A stretch of DNA of 64,000 nt, taken from the NCBI GenBank assembly GCA_011037195.1, contig JAAEAF010014725.1:18443-82442 (forward strand), written 5' to 3'. The translations under genes were made by a program, and so were the position numbers. The notes below the pieces were generated by a model. The model saw only the letters and a program-made list of their open reading frames with translations. It had not been told where the DNA came from and ran no database searches. This stretch comes from Triatoma infestans. Its lineage: Eukaryota; Arthropoda; Insecta; Hemiptera; Reduviidae. Below, in pieces: positions 31,144 to 42,838 of this stretch. Within the stretch, counting starts at the first letter, position 1. The number at the start of each line of letters is the position of its first letter.

Positions 31144-31498
31144 ATTTTTAATGTTATTCTTGGATTTTTATGTTTAATATTGTTATCCTTCATTATCGTA
31201 ATTTTCTGTATATGCTGTGTAAGGTCAGTTTAGATAAATAATTTTATCATTTTAAGCTTTAACGTGTCTTATTTACAATAATATCCTTTATTATGTTTTA
31301 AATACATAAAATAATGCAAAATTTTTCTTTACAAGTTTGTGTTTGTTCGTCTCTTAAAGAAAGTAGATTTTTAGGGAGCTGTATAATTATTTATCTGAAA
31401 AAGGAAACGGAAAGCCAAATAATTTTGGGAATCTCTGGAATAGATATAAAAAAGGTGTAGAGAAAAACTTTGTAGAAACTAATAAAATTTAAAAAAAA
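31144..31498. other. AT-rich spacer
   Basis: May include internal sequence of the LTR-3 element; no ORF recognised. Confidence 0.4.
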
Positions 31499-32505
31499 TC
31501 TGGTGTGAAACACTCACACAACTTTCTCTTACTCCAGTACTTAAAATTATAATTGACAAATTTTATAGTTAGTGTACCAAATTTAATGAAATTCGTCGAA
31601 AAGTGAAAACACTGTCCAGTAAAACTGTCCGGTTTACTAATTTCCCTGAAACTCGGAATTTGGTCATATATTAATTTCTAGTTATTTTCAATTTGGATGA
31701 CATTGTATATCAACTGTGATAGCATTTTAAAGAAAAACATAACCCCCCTCCCCCAAAAGTCCCCTTAAAAATGAATTTATCAGGGAAAAGTTTCAAATAA
31801 AAGTTGTAGCTCTTTATATGTATAGTTAACATCGCAGGTTTAAAGAAAATCGTTGGAGCCATTTTCGAGAAAATACCAGAAAACTGGAAATTATATTTCA
31901 GTAAAAACGCACTTCCGGTTATCTATTTTTTTTCAAACTCGGAATTTCAACAACATATTTAATTCTAATTAACATTATTTAGATGACAGAATTGTCTAAT
32001 ATACTGAAACAGCAGTTAAGATGAAAACCTAACCCCACCCCTCCCCCAGAAGTGCCCTTAAATGAATTTTCCTGGAGAAATGTTTCAAATAAAAGTTGTA
32101 GCTCTTTGTATGTGTAGTTGATATAGCAAGTTTAAAGAAAATCTTCGGAGCCATTTTTGAGAAAATTGCAAAAACGTAAAAAAAAACAACTAGTAAAGTG
32201 GTACTTCCGGTTGAGGAATATTGACACATAACGCACCGTCAGATCCCATGGTGATACCTAAACGTAATATCAAGTTTGAACTTTCTACGATTTTTCGTTT
32301 TTGAGCTATGCTGTTCACATACATACACACACACACCACACACACACACAGACACACACACACACCCACCCACACATATAGACCATTCGCTAAAAACCAC
32401 TTTTTTGGACTCAGGGGACCTCAAAACGGATATTTCCGGTGAAAACTCGATATCGAAAATTTGACACGATTACAATACTTCCTCTTACTAGGAGTAAGAG
32501 AAAGT
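31499..32505 (-). mobile_element. CTTACTCC element, full copy
   Basis: 1,007 bp, TCTGGTGTG to GAAAGT, with two internal modules (about 31630-31890 and 31915-32180) and (CA)n at 32323-32376. Preceded by an A-run. It is one of the best preserved copies. Confidence 0.85.
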
Positions 32506-32633
32506 AATATATCTATAACATAGAAACAAATAAATAAACCTAAACATAAATTTGTTTGTTAGTTGCTTTAAATGAGTTTTGTAAATGAATTATTACAAGT
32601 AAAAAAGATCTATTATCTTCATTTTGGTTTTTT

Positions 32634-33311
32634 ACTTTCGCTTATTCCTATTAAGAGGAAGTATTGTAATAACGACAAATTTTCGATATCGAGTTTTCAC
32701 CGGAAATATCCGTTTTGAGGTCACCTAATTCCAAAAAAGTGGGTTTTAGCAAATACTCTGTGTGTATGTATGTGAACAGCATTGCTCAAAAACGAAAAAC
32801 TGTACAAAGTTGGAACTTGATATTCCGTTTAGGTATCACAATGGGATCTGACAGTACGTTATCTGTCAAAATTCCTCAACCGAAAGCCGTCCCACTTTAC
32901 TAGTTGTTTTTTTTTACTTTTTTTTTTGCAATTTCCTCAAAAATGGCTCCGTCGATTTTCTTTAAAACTTGTAACATCAACTACACATACAAAGAGCTAC
33001 AACTTTTATTTGAAACATTTCTCTGGAAAAATTCATTTGAGGGCACTTTTGAGGCAGGGGTGGGGTTAGGTTTTTTTCCAAAGTGCTATTTCAGTTTATT
33101 AGGCAATTCTGTCATCTAAATAATGTCAATTAGAATGAAATATGTTGTTGAAATTCCGAGTTTGAAAAAATCGAATAACCGGAAGTGCATTTACTTTACC
33201 ACTTTACTAAATGATTTTTTCGCGACTTTTTTCAACAATGGCTCCGACGATTCTCTTGAAACTCATTTAAGGGCACTTTTAGGGGAGGGGTGGAGTTATG
33301 TTTTTCTCTAA
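32634..33311 (+). mobile_element. CTTACTCC element, cut by an R1-like LINE
   Basis: Starts ACTTTCGCTTATTCCTATTA and carries the GATATCGAGTTTTCACCGG block, one full module and part of a second. It stops at 33311 where R1-like coding sequence begins. Confidence 0.75.
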
Positions 33312-33329
33312 ATGTAGCGTACAACGGCC

Positions 33330-34800
33330 TACTCAGGGAGGAAATGCCAGAGGAAATGGTCCTAGTCGGATATGCAGACGATGTGGCTGCGCTTATCGCT
33401 GCTCGCGATACCAATAAAGCCCAGCTAAATTGAATCAAGTGAGGCGTGTGATCAATCGATGGATGGTCAAGCATGGGTTGTCGTTGGCATTGTCCAAGAC
33501 AGAAATCGTGGTTTTAACGAAAAAGAGGATCCCCACGAGTATCTCAGGCGCTTTGGAGAGGTAGCCGTGACATCTAAGAATACCGCAAGATATTTGGGAT
33601 TAGTAATTGATAAGAAGTTGAGCTTTGGCAAGCAAATCCAGTATGCAGCGGATAAGGCCGCGAAGGACACTGCTATATTGAGCCGGTTGGTGGCAAACGT
33701 TGGCGGTCCACAGGCCAGTACGCGCCGAGTACTAATGAGCGTGACCCACTCGATACTACTCTATGGAGCCGAAGTGTGGGCAGGTGCGCTCAACAAAGAG
33801 GCGTCTTGGAAAAGATTAGCCAGGGTATGCATTAAGGATTGCGTCTGCATACCGCACTGTTTCCTAACCTGCAATTATGGTCATTGCCGCAGTAATCCCC
33901 ATTGCATTCCTTGCAGGGGAACGTAAAAGACTGTACTGGAAGAGGGCAGAAGGAAAAAAAGAAACTCTCCTCAGGGAAGAAAGAAAAAGAACCTTCCGAA
34001 ATTGGGAGGCTTCCTGGGAGGACGATCACCGGGGTCGATGGACAGCCAGGCTGTTCAAGGGAGTTGAGGAATGGGTGAGAAGACCGCACGGGGAGGTAGA
34101 CTTCTATCTCACCAACTCCTCAGCGGCAATGGATATTTCAGGGCGTATCTGACGAGGATGGGGAAAGCTGAGGAGAAGGAATGCCTCTACTGCCCGGGGA
34201 GTTAAGATGATGCCTCGCACACCTTTCTTGCGTGTGACCGGTGGCAGCGTTTGAGGAGGTACCTAAAGGTGGTGATTGGGCAGCAGACCCCAGACACGCT
34301 GGTAAAGACGATGCTATCCAGTGAGATAGCAGATCCCTGGACTGGTAGGGAAGTGTTGGGGGACATAGCCCTGTCTCACTCGCACCATTCCCACTGAAGA
34401 CCAGCGCTACAAACTGTATGTACGTATAACATACTTTATTATACAAGCAGAGTATTTATAATAATAAAAACAAAATTGAAACACACGAGATAACTGCTTT
34501 CTTTAAGAAACTTAACATAATAAGAATATTATATAATATTCAGGTTAGCAAGGCAATAAAGAAGCGGACCAGTTAGCCAAAGAAGCTGCTAAGGATTCTA
34601 CACTGTCATTAGCTTTTAGTAAATGCCCAAAAACATTCTTAAAAAAACACTTTTTAATTCCAATATCATAAAATGGGAATTTATTCGGCAATCCTCTCTA
34701 AGAGGGTGAGACCAGCTGGCGTCTCACCGCGACATACGTGCGGGGAATTCTTATTAAAAAGAAGCAGGACCTGGAGGAGCAGGAAAAGAGGATCCCCTAG
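33330..34800 (+). pseudogene. R1-like LINE ORF2 (RT end and zinc knuckle), broken
   Basis: Contains the RT catalytic segment VLVGYADDVAALIAARDTN (about 33357-33415), then block 7 ARYLGLVIDKKLSFGKQI and HSILLYGAEVWAGALNKE. VIAAVIPIAFLAGERKRLYW (about 33878-33938) follows. The C-terminus is EWVRRPHGEVDFYL, the damaged knuckle region near 34180-34250 and, after the insert, KKKQDLEEQEKRIP-stop (34797). No RNase H lies between RT and knuckle, as in the R1 clade. Frameshifts occur near 33430, 33820 and 34130. Confidence 0.82.
34548..34700 (+). pseudogene. RNase H scrap of another LINE inside the R1-like copy
   Basis: The plus strand reads NKEADQLAKEAAKDSTLSL, the GN-x-EAD-x-LA motif of LINE RNase H. 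The flanking ~370 bp has no other recognised feature. Confidence 0.6.
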
Positions 34801-34959
34801 GGGGATAGGACAGAGGCCTAGCTTGATGTAGTGTTGGAATCAGCGAATCCATGCTAGGTCCAAGCAGAGGGGGTGTGTTTTAGCCGGCAGTCTCCGGGAG
34901 TCTGCACGGCACGGCTAAAAAAAAAAAAAATATTCCAAGTAAGGGAGTGCGGGAGCCTC

Positions 34960-35640
34960 CCTGGTCCCATATAGCTGCCTCAAAAGAATAACAACTACCG
35001 GGTCTGGAACAAAAGTTCAGGCCCAGGTTTTTACCCGTCTAAATTTTACCACATCCCGAACAAATCGGACCATAAACTTGAAAGGACATAGCTTAAACTG
35101 TTCTACCGATATCCTATTCCGGTCAAAGATTCTGAACGTAATCTCCTCACAGCCCAAACAATCTGTCATGAGATGTATGGGTGTTTCCTCCTCTGTCTCA
35201 CAGACTCGTAATGAGCCCCGGTTGTATAGAGATGTCTCCTTAAACCACAATGTCCAGTAAGGAAACCAACCAGATATCTGAGGAAGGTCCATGAGAGACA
35301 CAGGACCACTCACTTAAAGCCCTGCCCGGACACCCAATGAGCATTTTAGGCTTCCGACAACCTATTTTGCTCATCCATAAGGATGAGTGTTGTGAGGCTG
35401 TCCATGACTGGAAGCATGACAGACATGTGCCAATAGACACACCAACAACAGGCTCGGAAGCAATGAAAGAAAGAGAGGCTCTCAATTTGGCAAACCTATC
35501 CGCCTCCTGATTCCCAAAAACTTCCATGTAACCTGGTACCCAGACTAGAAGCACATCCTTCAGAGAAGAAAGCTCTCTTCCAGTCTTTCAGACCATTCTA
35601 ACACCAATCTGGAAGTGAAGACACATGAACTGAGCACCTT
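34960..35640 (-). pseudogene. LINE RNase H and zinc-knuckle region, decayed
   Basis: The minus strand has VLLVWVPGYMEVFGNQEADR (about 35495-35560; the RNase H WVPGH...GN-EAD motif). Downstream on that strand are CETEEETPIHLMTDC (about 35150-35210) and FMVRFVRDVVKFRRVKTW at the end. One frame change separates them. It is a different family from LINE A. Confidence 0.75.
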
Positions 35641-35654
35641 CAGCGCAATACTTC

Positions 35655-35973
35655 ACAGATAAAAAAAACATATATCATTTTTATTTGAAACATTTACATT
35701 TTTCCCCTAAAAAATTGATTTTAAAAGAGTTTTAAAGGGGTATGTCAGTTAGGTTTAAATTTAAACTGCACAAGCTTTGTTGGTTTTGGCAGAGAGTATT
35801 CGGCACAAGATCGTACAGGTTATACAAGTAATATAATATAATCTCAATCACCTTTTTTATTTATGATCAGCCTGACTAAACATTTGTAATCTTTGCAATT
35901 TTAAAGAAAATTCGTTTAATAAAATTGTATTCAATGGAGTAAATGAAAGTTGTGCGAGTGTTTCACATCAGAT
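35655..35973 (+). repeat. CTTACTCC element, decayed fragment
   Basis: TTTTTATTTGAAACATTTAC at the left and GAAAGTTGTGCGAGTGTTTC then ACATCAGA at the right match the family's last module and hairpin end. Confidence 0.55.
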
Positions 35974-36496
35974 TTCTTATCATCTTGGAAAAAAAAAATC
36001 TCAGAACTTGTACTATTTCCAAGAAAAATCTTATTCCAAAATTTTGATAACAATTGCAATTACTTCCTTTCAGACCAAGAAACTGTAAGTAACAGGAAGC
36101 AAAATTATAATTAAAAGAGCAAGAATATAAGTAAATCAGCTAGCTGTTCGTTTTTAGATGTAATTAATGATTGCTGACAATTAAAAACAAAGATGGGTTC
36201 TATTTGAATTTAATTTAAATATTTATTCATAATGTTTGCAATACTACTCTCAGAACGAATTAATAATCCTTCTTTCATTAAAAGAAAAAAATAAATAAAT
36301 AAATAAAAAAGTTGAAGGTTAAACATATATTTTAAACGTAAATTAAGGATTTTATTTAGCTAACAAACACATTATTTTGATTAATTACTTTTTCTAAAAA
36401 TAAATACGCCTATTTGTTTTAATACTTAATTTATTGTTTTGTACACTGTAATATGTACCCTGTAACATTGATTTCAACTAGAGGGCATATAATTTT
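35974..36496. other. AT-rich spacer
   Basis: No recognised gene; (AATA)n-like tract near 36290-36310. Confidence 0.45.
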
Positions 36497-36790
36497 TTTT
36501 TTTTTTTTGGCGCATCGACATCGCATGCCATTAGCGCCATATCTATGATTTTTTTCTCTTAATCTGGGATGGCATTAGAGGTGTCTGCGACGTCCATCAG
36601 AACTTCCAAGGGAAGTTGTGAGGTGTCCAGTTGTTAATTCAACCATCATCCTCCCAACACAATACCATCGAAACCAGTCGATGGGTGAGGATAACGACTT
36701 TGGTAATATTTGTGCCATCCTTTCCTTTTCCATTCTTATGTGGGATGGGATGGGATGAGGTTCTACCATCCCCTATAACACTTTATTGTT
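36497..36790 (-). mobile_element. Poly(A) retroposon family P, 5'-truncated
   Basis: T-run at 36497-36509, then GGCGCATCGACATC (the GTCGATGCGC end), GGGATGGCATT, CCATCGAAACCAGTCGATGG and CCATCCTTTCC blocks shared with 39346-39620. GC-rich compared with the surroundings. Confidence 0.6.
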
Positions 36791-37019
36791 TCATTACTTT
36801 ACTGTTTTTTCTATTCTATTCTAATTACACCAATACTGTCTACAAGAGAGCCACCCTCAGTAACCCGAGAAACCGAGAATATATTTCACAGACCCGCAAT
36901 AAATTGAAATAGAGCGTGTATACAAATTTCAGCTATAATTTCCAAAGAAAGTAAAATATAAATTTGGGGGGAAGTACTTTTACGGAGGCCTTAAAAATGA
37001 TTTAACAAGGAAAATTTGA

Positions 37020-37475
37020 ATCAACAGTGTCGTATGCCATAGAGTTTTGGAGAAACACGCCGGTAGTATATAGAATTTTCAAGATTCAGAAGAAGATAAT
37101 TCGTATCTCTTGATAAGGCTAAACGAAAGGAAAGTTGTAAGGGTCATTTTAAAAAGTTAAATATACTTACTCTTCCATCTTTATATATCTATAAATTGGC
37201 AGTGTTGGTGTTTAAAAAAACAAAGATGATTTTTATTTTGTCACTAAAAATATTAGCCCCCTACGAAACAAGAAGTAAAGGTTTAGTTTGTTCACCATTT
37301 ACAAGATATACTACAAATTCAGAATTCCTATATCTCCATGGGTATAAAAAAAATTTAAAATGGTTCCGTCATCTATTGGTGAACTCTTAAATTTAAAATA
37401 TTTTGAAAAGAAACTGAAAGACTATTTATTAAGTAAATGTAAATACTCACTAGATGAATTTTTAACAAAATTATA
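37020..37475 (+). pseudogene. LINE C-terminal RT region, decayed
   Basis: Plus-strand scraps SYAIEFWRNTPVVYRIFKIQ and KKIIRIS, then KKLKDYLLSKCKYSLDEFL (about 37409-37465). The order matches the end of CR1/L2/Jockey-like ORF2. Stops are frequent. Confidence 0.6.
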
Positions 37476-37479
37476 AAAA

Positions 37480-38459
37480 TCTGGTGTGAAACACTCACAC
37501 AACTTTCTCTTACTCCAGTTCTCAAAATTATAATTGACAAATTTTATAGATTGTGTACCAAATTTAATGCAATTTGTCGAAAACTGAAAAAAACTATTCA
37601 GATAAGCGCACTTCCGGTTTACTGATTTTCTTCACGCCCGGAGTTTTGGCCAACTTATTTCTAATTAATTTCATTTGGATGATAGAGTTGTATAATCAAG
37701 TATGATATCACTTTAGAGGAAGCTGTAACCCTACCCCTCTCCAAAAGTGCCCTTAAATGAATTTTCCCAGATAAATATTTTATATAAAAGTTGTAGATCT
37801 TTGAATGTTTAGTTTATATGTGTAGTTTCAAGAAAATCGTCGGGGCCATTTTGAGAAAATTGCGAAAAAGTGAAAAAATCATATTTAGTAAAGTGTTAAA
37901 ACAAAAGCACTTCCGGTTTTCCGATTTTTCTCAAACTCGGAATTTCAACAACATATTTAATTCTAATTAACATTATTTAAATGACCGAATTGTGTAATAA
38001 CCCGGAATAGCACTTTAGAGGGTAACCTAACCCCACCCCTCCCCCAGAAGGGCCCTTAAATCAATTTTCCTAGAGAAATGTTTCAAATAAAAGTTGTAGC
38101 TCCTTGTATATGTAGTTGATGTATCAAGTTTAAAGAAAATCCTTGGAGCCATTTTTGAGAAAAACGCAAAAAAGTAAAAAAGTCAACTAGTAAAGTGGTA
38201 CTTCCGGTTGAGGAATTTTGACAGATAACGCACAGTCAGATCGCATGGTGATACCTAAACGGAATATTAAGTTTCAGTTTTTACGGTTTTTCGTTTTTGA
38301 GCTATGCTGTTCACATACACAACACACACACACAGACCATTTGCTAAAAAACACTTTTTTGGACTCAGGGGACCTCAAAACGGGTATTTCCGGTGAAAAC
38401 TCGATATCGAAAATTTGACACGATTACAATACTTCCTCTTACTAGGAGTAAGAGAAAGT
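37480..38459 (-). mobile_element. CTTACTCC element, full copy
   Basis: 980 bp, TCTGGTGTGAAACACTCACA to TAGGAGTAAGAGAAAGT, with two internal modules (about 37610-37870 and 37905-38180), a (CA)n tract at 38316-38334 and the hairpin end at 38430-38459. Flanked by A-runs on both sides. It is the clearest copy for building a consensus. Confidence 0.87.
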
Positions 38460-39089
38460 AAAAAACAAAACAATAACTATAATAATATAAAATTATTTCG
38501 ACAATTTTTCCCATTCTCAGTTATAATATTAGATTGGCCGCTTATAATTTATATATAAATAGTGTGTGTTTGTTAATATTAATAATTGACTGTTGACAGT
38601 TATTTTAATTTTATGTACTTTTTTTTATATATTATGTAATATTTATTGTGACGAGCCTTGTATGCATTTATATGTACAAATGATTTGAAGGCAATAAAAT
38701 TATCCATCTATCTATCTATATGTTTCATAATCTTTAATCATATCTACAGCCACATTTGTGTTGCTTTTTTGTTAACATTTATTCCAAAATGATGCAACCG
38801 AAATATTAACATTTTTATGTGTATTGTAACAATGTTTTCTTTTTTTCCAGTCATTGGAACAAAATGTCTAAATCGATGCAACGAAAAAAAATTTATCGAC
38901 CGGATTGATGATTACCTTGCATTAACAATTTACCCACTTGTTTACTGTAGCATAAATCAATAGTGACTCAAAAAACAAACTATACAACCCGGAATTGTTG
39001 TCACTTGTTGCTTTCGTGTTTCTTCGTAGTTTATCGCTTCCCGGAATGGAAACACGCAACATTGAATTTTTATTATGGCAATAAATATC
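38460..39089. other. AT-rich spacer
   Basis: No gene. A LINE-like AATAAAATTATCCATCTATC tail-like stretch at 38693-38720. Confidence 0.4.
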
Positions 39090-39335
39090 CATTATTTGTC
39101 TGGAGAAATGTTTGAAATAAAAGTTATATGACATTTATTGTAATCTGTAGTATGTGAAATAAATCACACTTGGAAAGTCACACAATGTATCAAATTCATA
39201 CATTTTGATCACAACATTACACACACACAACACACACACACACAGACCTCTCGATTAAACATTTTTTTTGTCGTACTCAACAATACCTTTAAAACATGTA
39301 TTTCCTGTGAAAGTCAATTTCGAAAATTTGACACA
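39090..39335 (-). repeat. CTTACTCC element, decayed fragment
   Basis: CTGGAGAAATGTTTGAAATA, a (CA)n tract at 39222-39243, then GTATTTCCTGTGAAAG and GAAAATTTGACACAAT. Confidence 0.5.
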
Positions 39336-39345
39336 ATCCTTATTT

Positions 39346-40132
39346 GTTTTTTTTTTTTTTTTTTTTTTGCGCATCGACAACTTAGGTCATTAGCGCCGAA
39401 GTAGTTATTTAGGACCACTCGAGCTGGGATGGCGCTTTCTTTCTCCCCACGATATCCATCGCAGCTTCCATTAGAAGTAGCATGGAACCAGGGGGTACTG
39501 TAGCAGTCATGCCGTCTCCTCCTCACTTTAGCCATCGAAGCCAGTCGACGGGGGGAGGAGAACTGACAATGACGCGTGACGCCATCCTCTTCTTTTCTCA
39601 CCTAAGTGGGGGATACCAGAATGGTAGGATTATAGCCACCCCCTGCCTCACTTTGTTTGTCTCACTTTTACCTATCAACTATCGCGTATTAACATGATAT
39701 GAAATCTATGTACTAGTAGTGTTTACATAACCTGCAAACGATATTTTCCACATCATCTCTACTAAAAGCTATATAAAAAGGGTTATTTGCTTCAGATGTG
39801 GGTGGAGTACTCTTTTAAAGGTTCTACCACCCTCTAAAATAAACTAAATAAACTAGTAAGATAAAACTAAATAGACTAGAATTGGGGGTGAAGTACTTCT
39901 ATAAAAAATTCCTTGCACCCCCCAGATAAAATTCTAAGTTAAAACATCCACACCAACACCCAAGCCAATAAGTACTTTCATGCTAATAATACACGTACAC
40001 TAATAAATACACCCACGCTATTAGATACACTCACGCTAATAAATACATTCACACAAATAAATACATTCAGCTTATATCCATTCATTCTATGGGGAGGTAC
40101 TCGATATTCCACTCCCCAAATAAATAAAAAAA
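39346..40132 (-). mobile_element. Poly(A) retroposon family P, longest copy
   Basis: The minus strand runs from TTTATTTATTTGGGGAGTGG next to the TTAGG tract. It then has degenerate TGTATTTATTAG repeats (40005-40070), hairpins GGGGAG...CTCCCC, GGGGGGTG...CACCCCC and GAGGGTGG...CCACCC, a GC-rich 3' region and poly(A) at 39350-39369. It lacks the LTR found in the copy at 8155-9515. No convincing ORF. Confidence 0.7.
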
Positions 40133-40156
40133 CTAACCTAACCTAACCTAACCTAA
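40133..40156. repeat. Interstitial telomere-type repeat (CCTAA)n
   Basis: Four complete CCTAA units plus a partial CTAA. Equivalent to TTAGG, the common insect telomere repeat, on the minus strand and directly at the 5' end of the family P copy. Confidence 0.85.
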
Positions 40157-41228
40157 ATCCTTATTCTTGTTCTTATTGGCAAACAGTGAGAGAAATTAAA
40201 AACTAAACTCTTTAGTTCTTACCATTTGGTTTCCTTCATTGCTTGCCAACAATTCTTTTTAATACCTTTCCAAAATTGCTTGATAAACAAACATCAGGCC
40301 GGCCAGGTTATAGGTGTTTGAACTAAGGAATGGGGGATCTCTATTTCAAATACGATTGATGATCCAATAAATGTCTTTAATAAATTTTAAATCCAGATTC
40401 AATTAGTCTCTTCTATTATATTAATATTATTATTGTTACTTTAATTAAATCAGAACTTTCTCGCTAGAAATAATAACATCCAGGATAATGCTATGCAAAT
40501 TGATTTATAAACTTTGTATTTCTCAATTGGCGCTTACATCTATTTGCTCTACTGAGCAAGACGGCCTTCTGAATTAGAAAATATAAAATTTCTTCTTTGA
40601 TGCTTTGTTGTTATTATTATTATTATTATTATTTTTTTTTTTTTTAATTCTTGCGTAAACATTTAGGGATTACTTTCCCACAAGTGTTACAAATATATTT
40701 AATTTTCCACGCCCTTATTGATTTGCTCACTTATATGTATTTTGTAATGTGTAGACCTTTGGGAAGAAATATAAATTATTTTAGAATTAAGTGAAAAATA
40801 TTAGTTAATATCTATGTAATATTGGTTGTTACTTAGTGCAATTCCAAGACTGGGTTTTTACGAAGGTTGGGTGAAACAATAGAAACAGTTAGAAAGGTAA
40901 AATACCTGTAAGACAAGAAAAGGGAATTTCCCTTTCTTTCTCCCTTGAATGGAGGAGGGATGATATATATATAGAGAACCTAAAATAGGAGAGGAGGGAA
41001 ATTGTTGGGGTGAAGGAAATCATGCTCAATGGGAATTTTAAAAGAGTGTCGTAGTGTTTGCTATACGAGAGTTAAGGCCCAACCTTCAGCTTAAAAACCC
41101 TTAAATATTGTAAGTTGTACAAATTAATATAGTTACTGCTTAAGTATTATTTTACTATTATTTAAGGAATAAGATTTTATTTATAGTCTAAATTGTTTAA
41201 TTATATGTATTTCTTTTATATGGTTATT
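40157..41228. other. AT-rich spacer
   Basis: No gene recognised. An (ATT)n microsatellite lies at 40610-40637. Confidence 0.45.
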
Positions 41229-41621
41229 TTCTAAGTATTTTGGACCATAAGGGGGACAGGTCAGAGTGCCTTGTGCGTCTCTGACCGCTTTAACTCTCCA
41301 AGTCAAGTCAACCCCACCTCCTCGTGGTATGGTCTGGGCACCTCCTTTGGGAGGTGGCGAACGGGGCTCTGACGGGCCGGAGTAAGCCCCCTCCGGTCTC
41401 CCACTTTCCTCCTCCCTCTTCCTTGGTATCCTTTCATGTCCCTTTTCAGGTATCCCAACCCAAGCCGAGAAGAGATGCGCGTCAAGGCTGGATGCGTACA
41501 GGGTGTCTAAATATATGTGCGGTAGCGGTCACCTTGGGGCACCGGGCGACACCCCATTGTATCGTAGCCTTCCTGTAGTAAGAGGCTCTATTGCAGGCGA
41601 CCGACTGGATCCTCAATTTAC

Positions 41622-42838
41622 GTGGGAACTAATATGAGTGAACCATTTAAAAATAAAAATCTTAAGAAAAGGGGCGAGGCTAAAGGCTCGCTCAGCTCGC
41701 TGTCATCGGCAGGTGGTAGTTCCCTAGGTTCTAGGGAAGGCACACCTGCGATGATAGAAACTACGGGGGGCAATCAGTCCGCCCCGGTTGAAGGTAGCCA
41801 TGGGAGGGTGGTTGCTGGGGGGTCTGGCTGTCCAGGCTCCCCGTCGGCGGACCCTCTCGGCGAGGTGGCATCTAAGATTGGGGGCATTAAGATCGCTCAC
41901 AAAAGGCCAGTGGAGCCCAGCGCAGACAGCAGGCGAGGCGCAGGGCTGCGGCTGGGGGAAGAGAGTGGATCCCCAATAGTGTGTGGAAGAGGATGCAGCG
42001 GGGAGGGGCCTCTTCCACGCAACCGGTGAGAGCTGGCGTGGCTGGGAATTCGACTGCCCGGGGTAGTGCCGGCGGGGATGTGAGGAGGGTGGCACAGGTT
42101 GCTGCCCCCCGTGCATCTCTGCGGACTCCCAAGCGGGTGAGATCGGAGGTGAGCACGCCAAGCACCGAGCCGAGTGTTCCCTCCAGGGAAAGTAAGCGGG
42201 CAAGGGGTCCCGAAGAGGTTCCTTCGGGTTCCTTTAGGGATGTTCTTAGCTCCCATCGAATGGCGATTGCTCTTGAGGGGTATCCGAGTGACCGGCTGAC
42301 AGAAAGTCAGGCGGAGAGGATACAGACCGAGATCGTCGCCAATATAGTGGGCGAGATCAGGCCTCAGTTTAGGGGGTGTTACTGGTCCAGGGGCGTACTC
42401 GTTGTTGTTTGCAACAGTGAGGCTACGCGCCTCTGGCTGGAGCAGTTGGTCCCCACTCTCCAAGTTGGGGAGGGTAGGCTGAGGATAGGGCTCGCCAGAG
42501 ACATACTTAGGTCGGCCAAGGTATCCGTTTGGATATCTGGCTCCCTAAGAGAGGCTTCTCCAGCGGTCGTCTTGGACAAGCTCCGCATTCAAAATGAGGA
42601 CTTGGAGACGGCGGACTGGAGACTCATCAGCAGAAGAGTGGAGACGCAGGGGCAAACCCTGGTCTTCGACGTGGCTGACCGAACCCTGGAGAGACTGAGG
42701 AGATCCGGGCTCGAGGTTTTCCTCGGGATGGATCTCGTCAGGTTCCGGGTGATATCTAGGCCGAGAGAAGATGAAAAGGAAGGCGAGGGACCCCACTCTC
42801 CGATGGAGGTTACTCCAAGTAAACCTCCATCACAGTAG
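41622..42838 (+). pseudogene. LINE ORF1 protein (DUF4780-like), one frame change
   Basis: The first part (41622-42029) starts MGTNMSEPFKNKNLKKRGEA and is Ser/Gly-rich and low complexity. The frame must change near 41985 to continue in the next frame with VRAGVAGNSTARGSAGG and the globular region. That region has MAIALEGYPSDRLTESQAER, FRGCYWSRGVLVVVCNSEAT, AKVSVWISG and ETQGQTLVFDVADRTLERL, ending SKPPSQ. It resembles the DUF4780 domain of insect LINE ORF1 proteins, thought to bind element RNA. Alternatively translation starts at 41981 and the upstream frame is leader. Confidence 0.65.

Larger units (their letters stand above)
33312..34935 (+). mobile_element. R1-like LINE, 5'-truncated, with a foreign insert
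   Basis: Starts inside the RT domain and ends with a 3' UTR (GTTTTAGCCGGCAGTCTCCG) and poly(A) at 34919-34932. It aligns with 60065-61322. About 34325-34728 is replaced by unrelated sequence including another LINE's RNase H scrap. Confidence 0.8.

Noticed and set aside
33459..33670. Minus ORFs opposite the R1-like LINE
   Set aside because: Shadows of the RT-coding strand.
41724..42463. Long minus-strand ORFs opposite LINE ORF1
   Set aside because: Proline/serine-rich shadows of the GC-rich ORF1; the plus strand has the recognisable domain.
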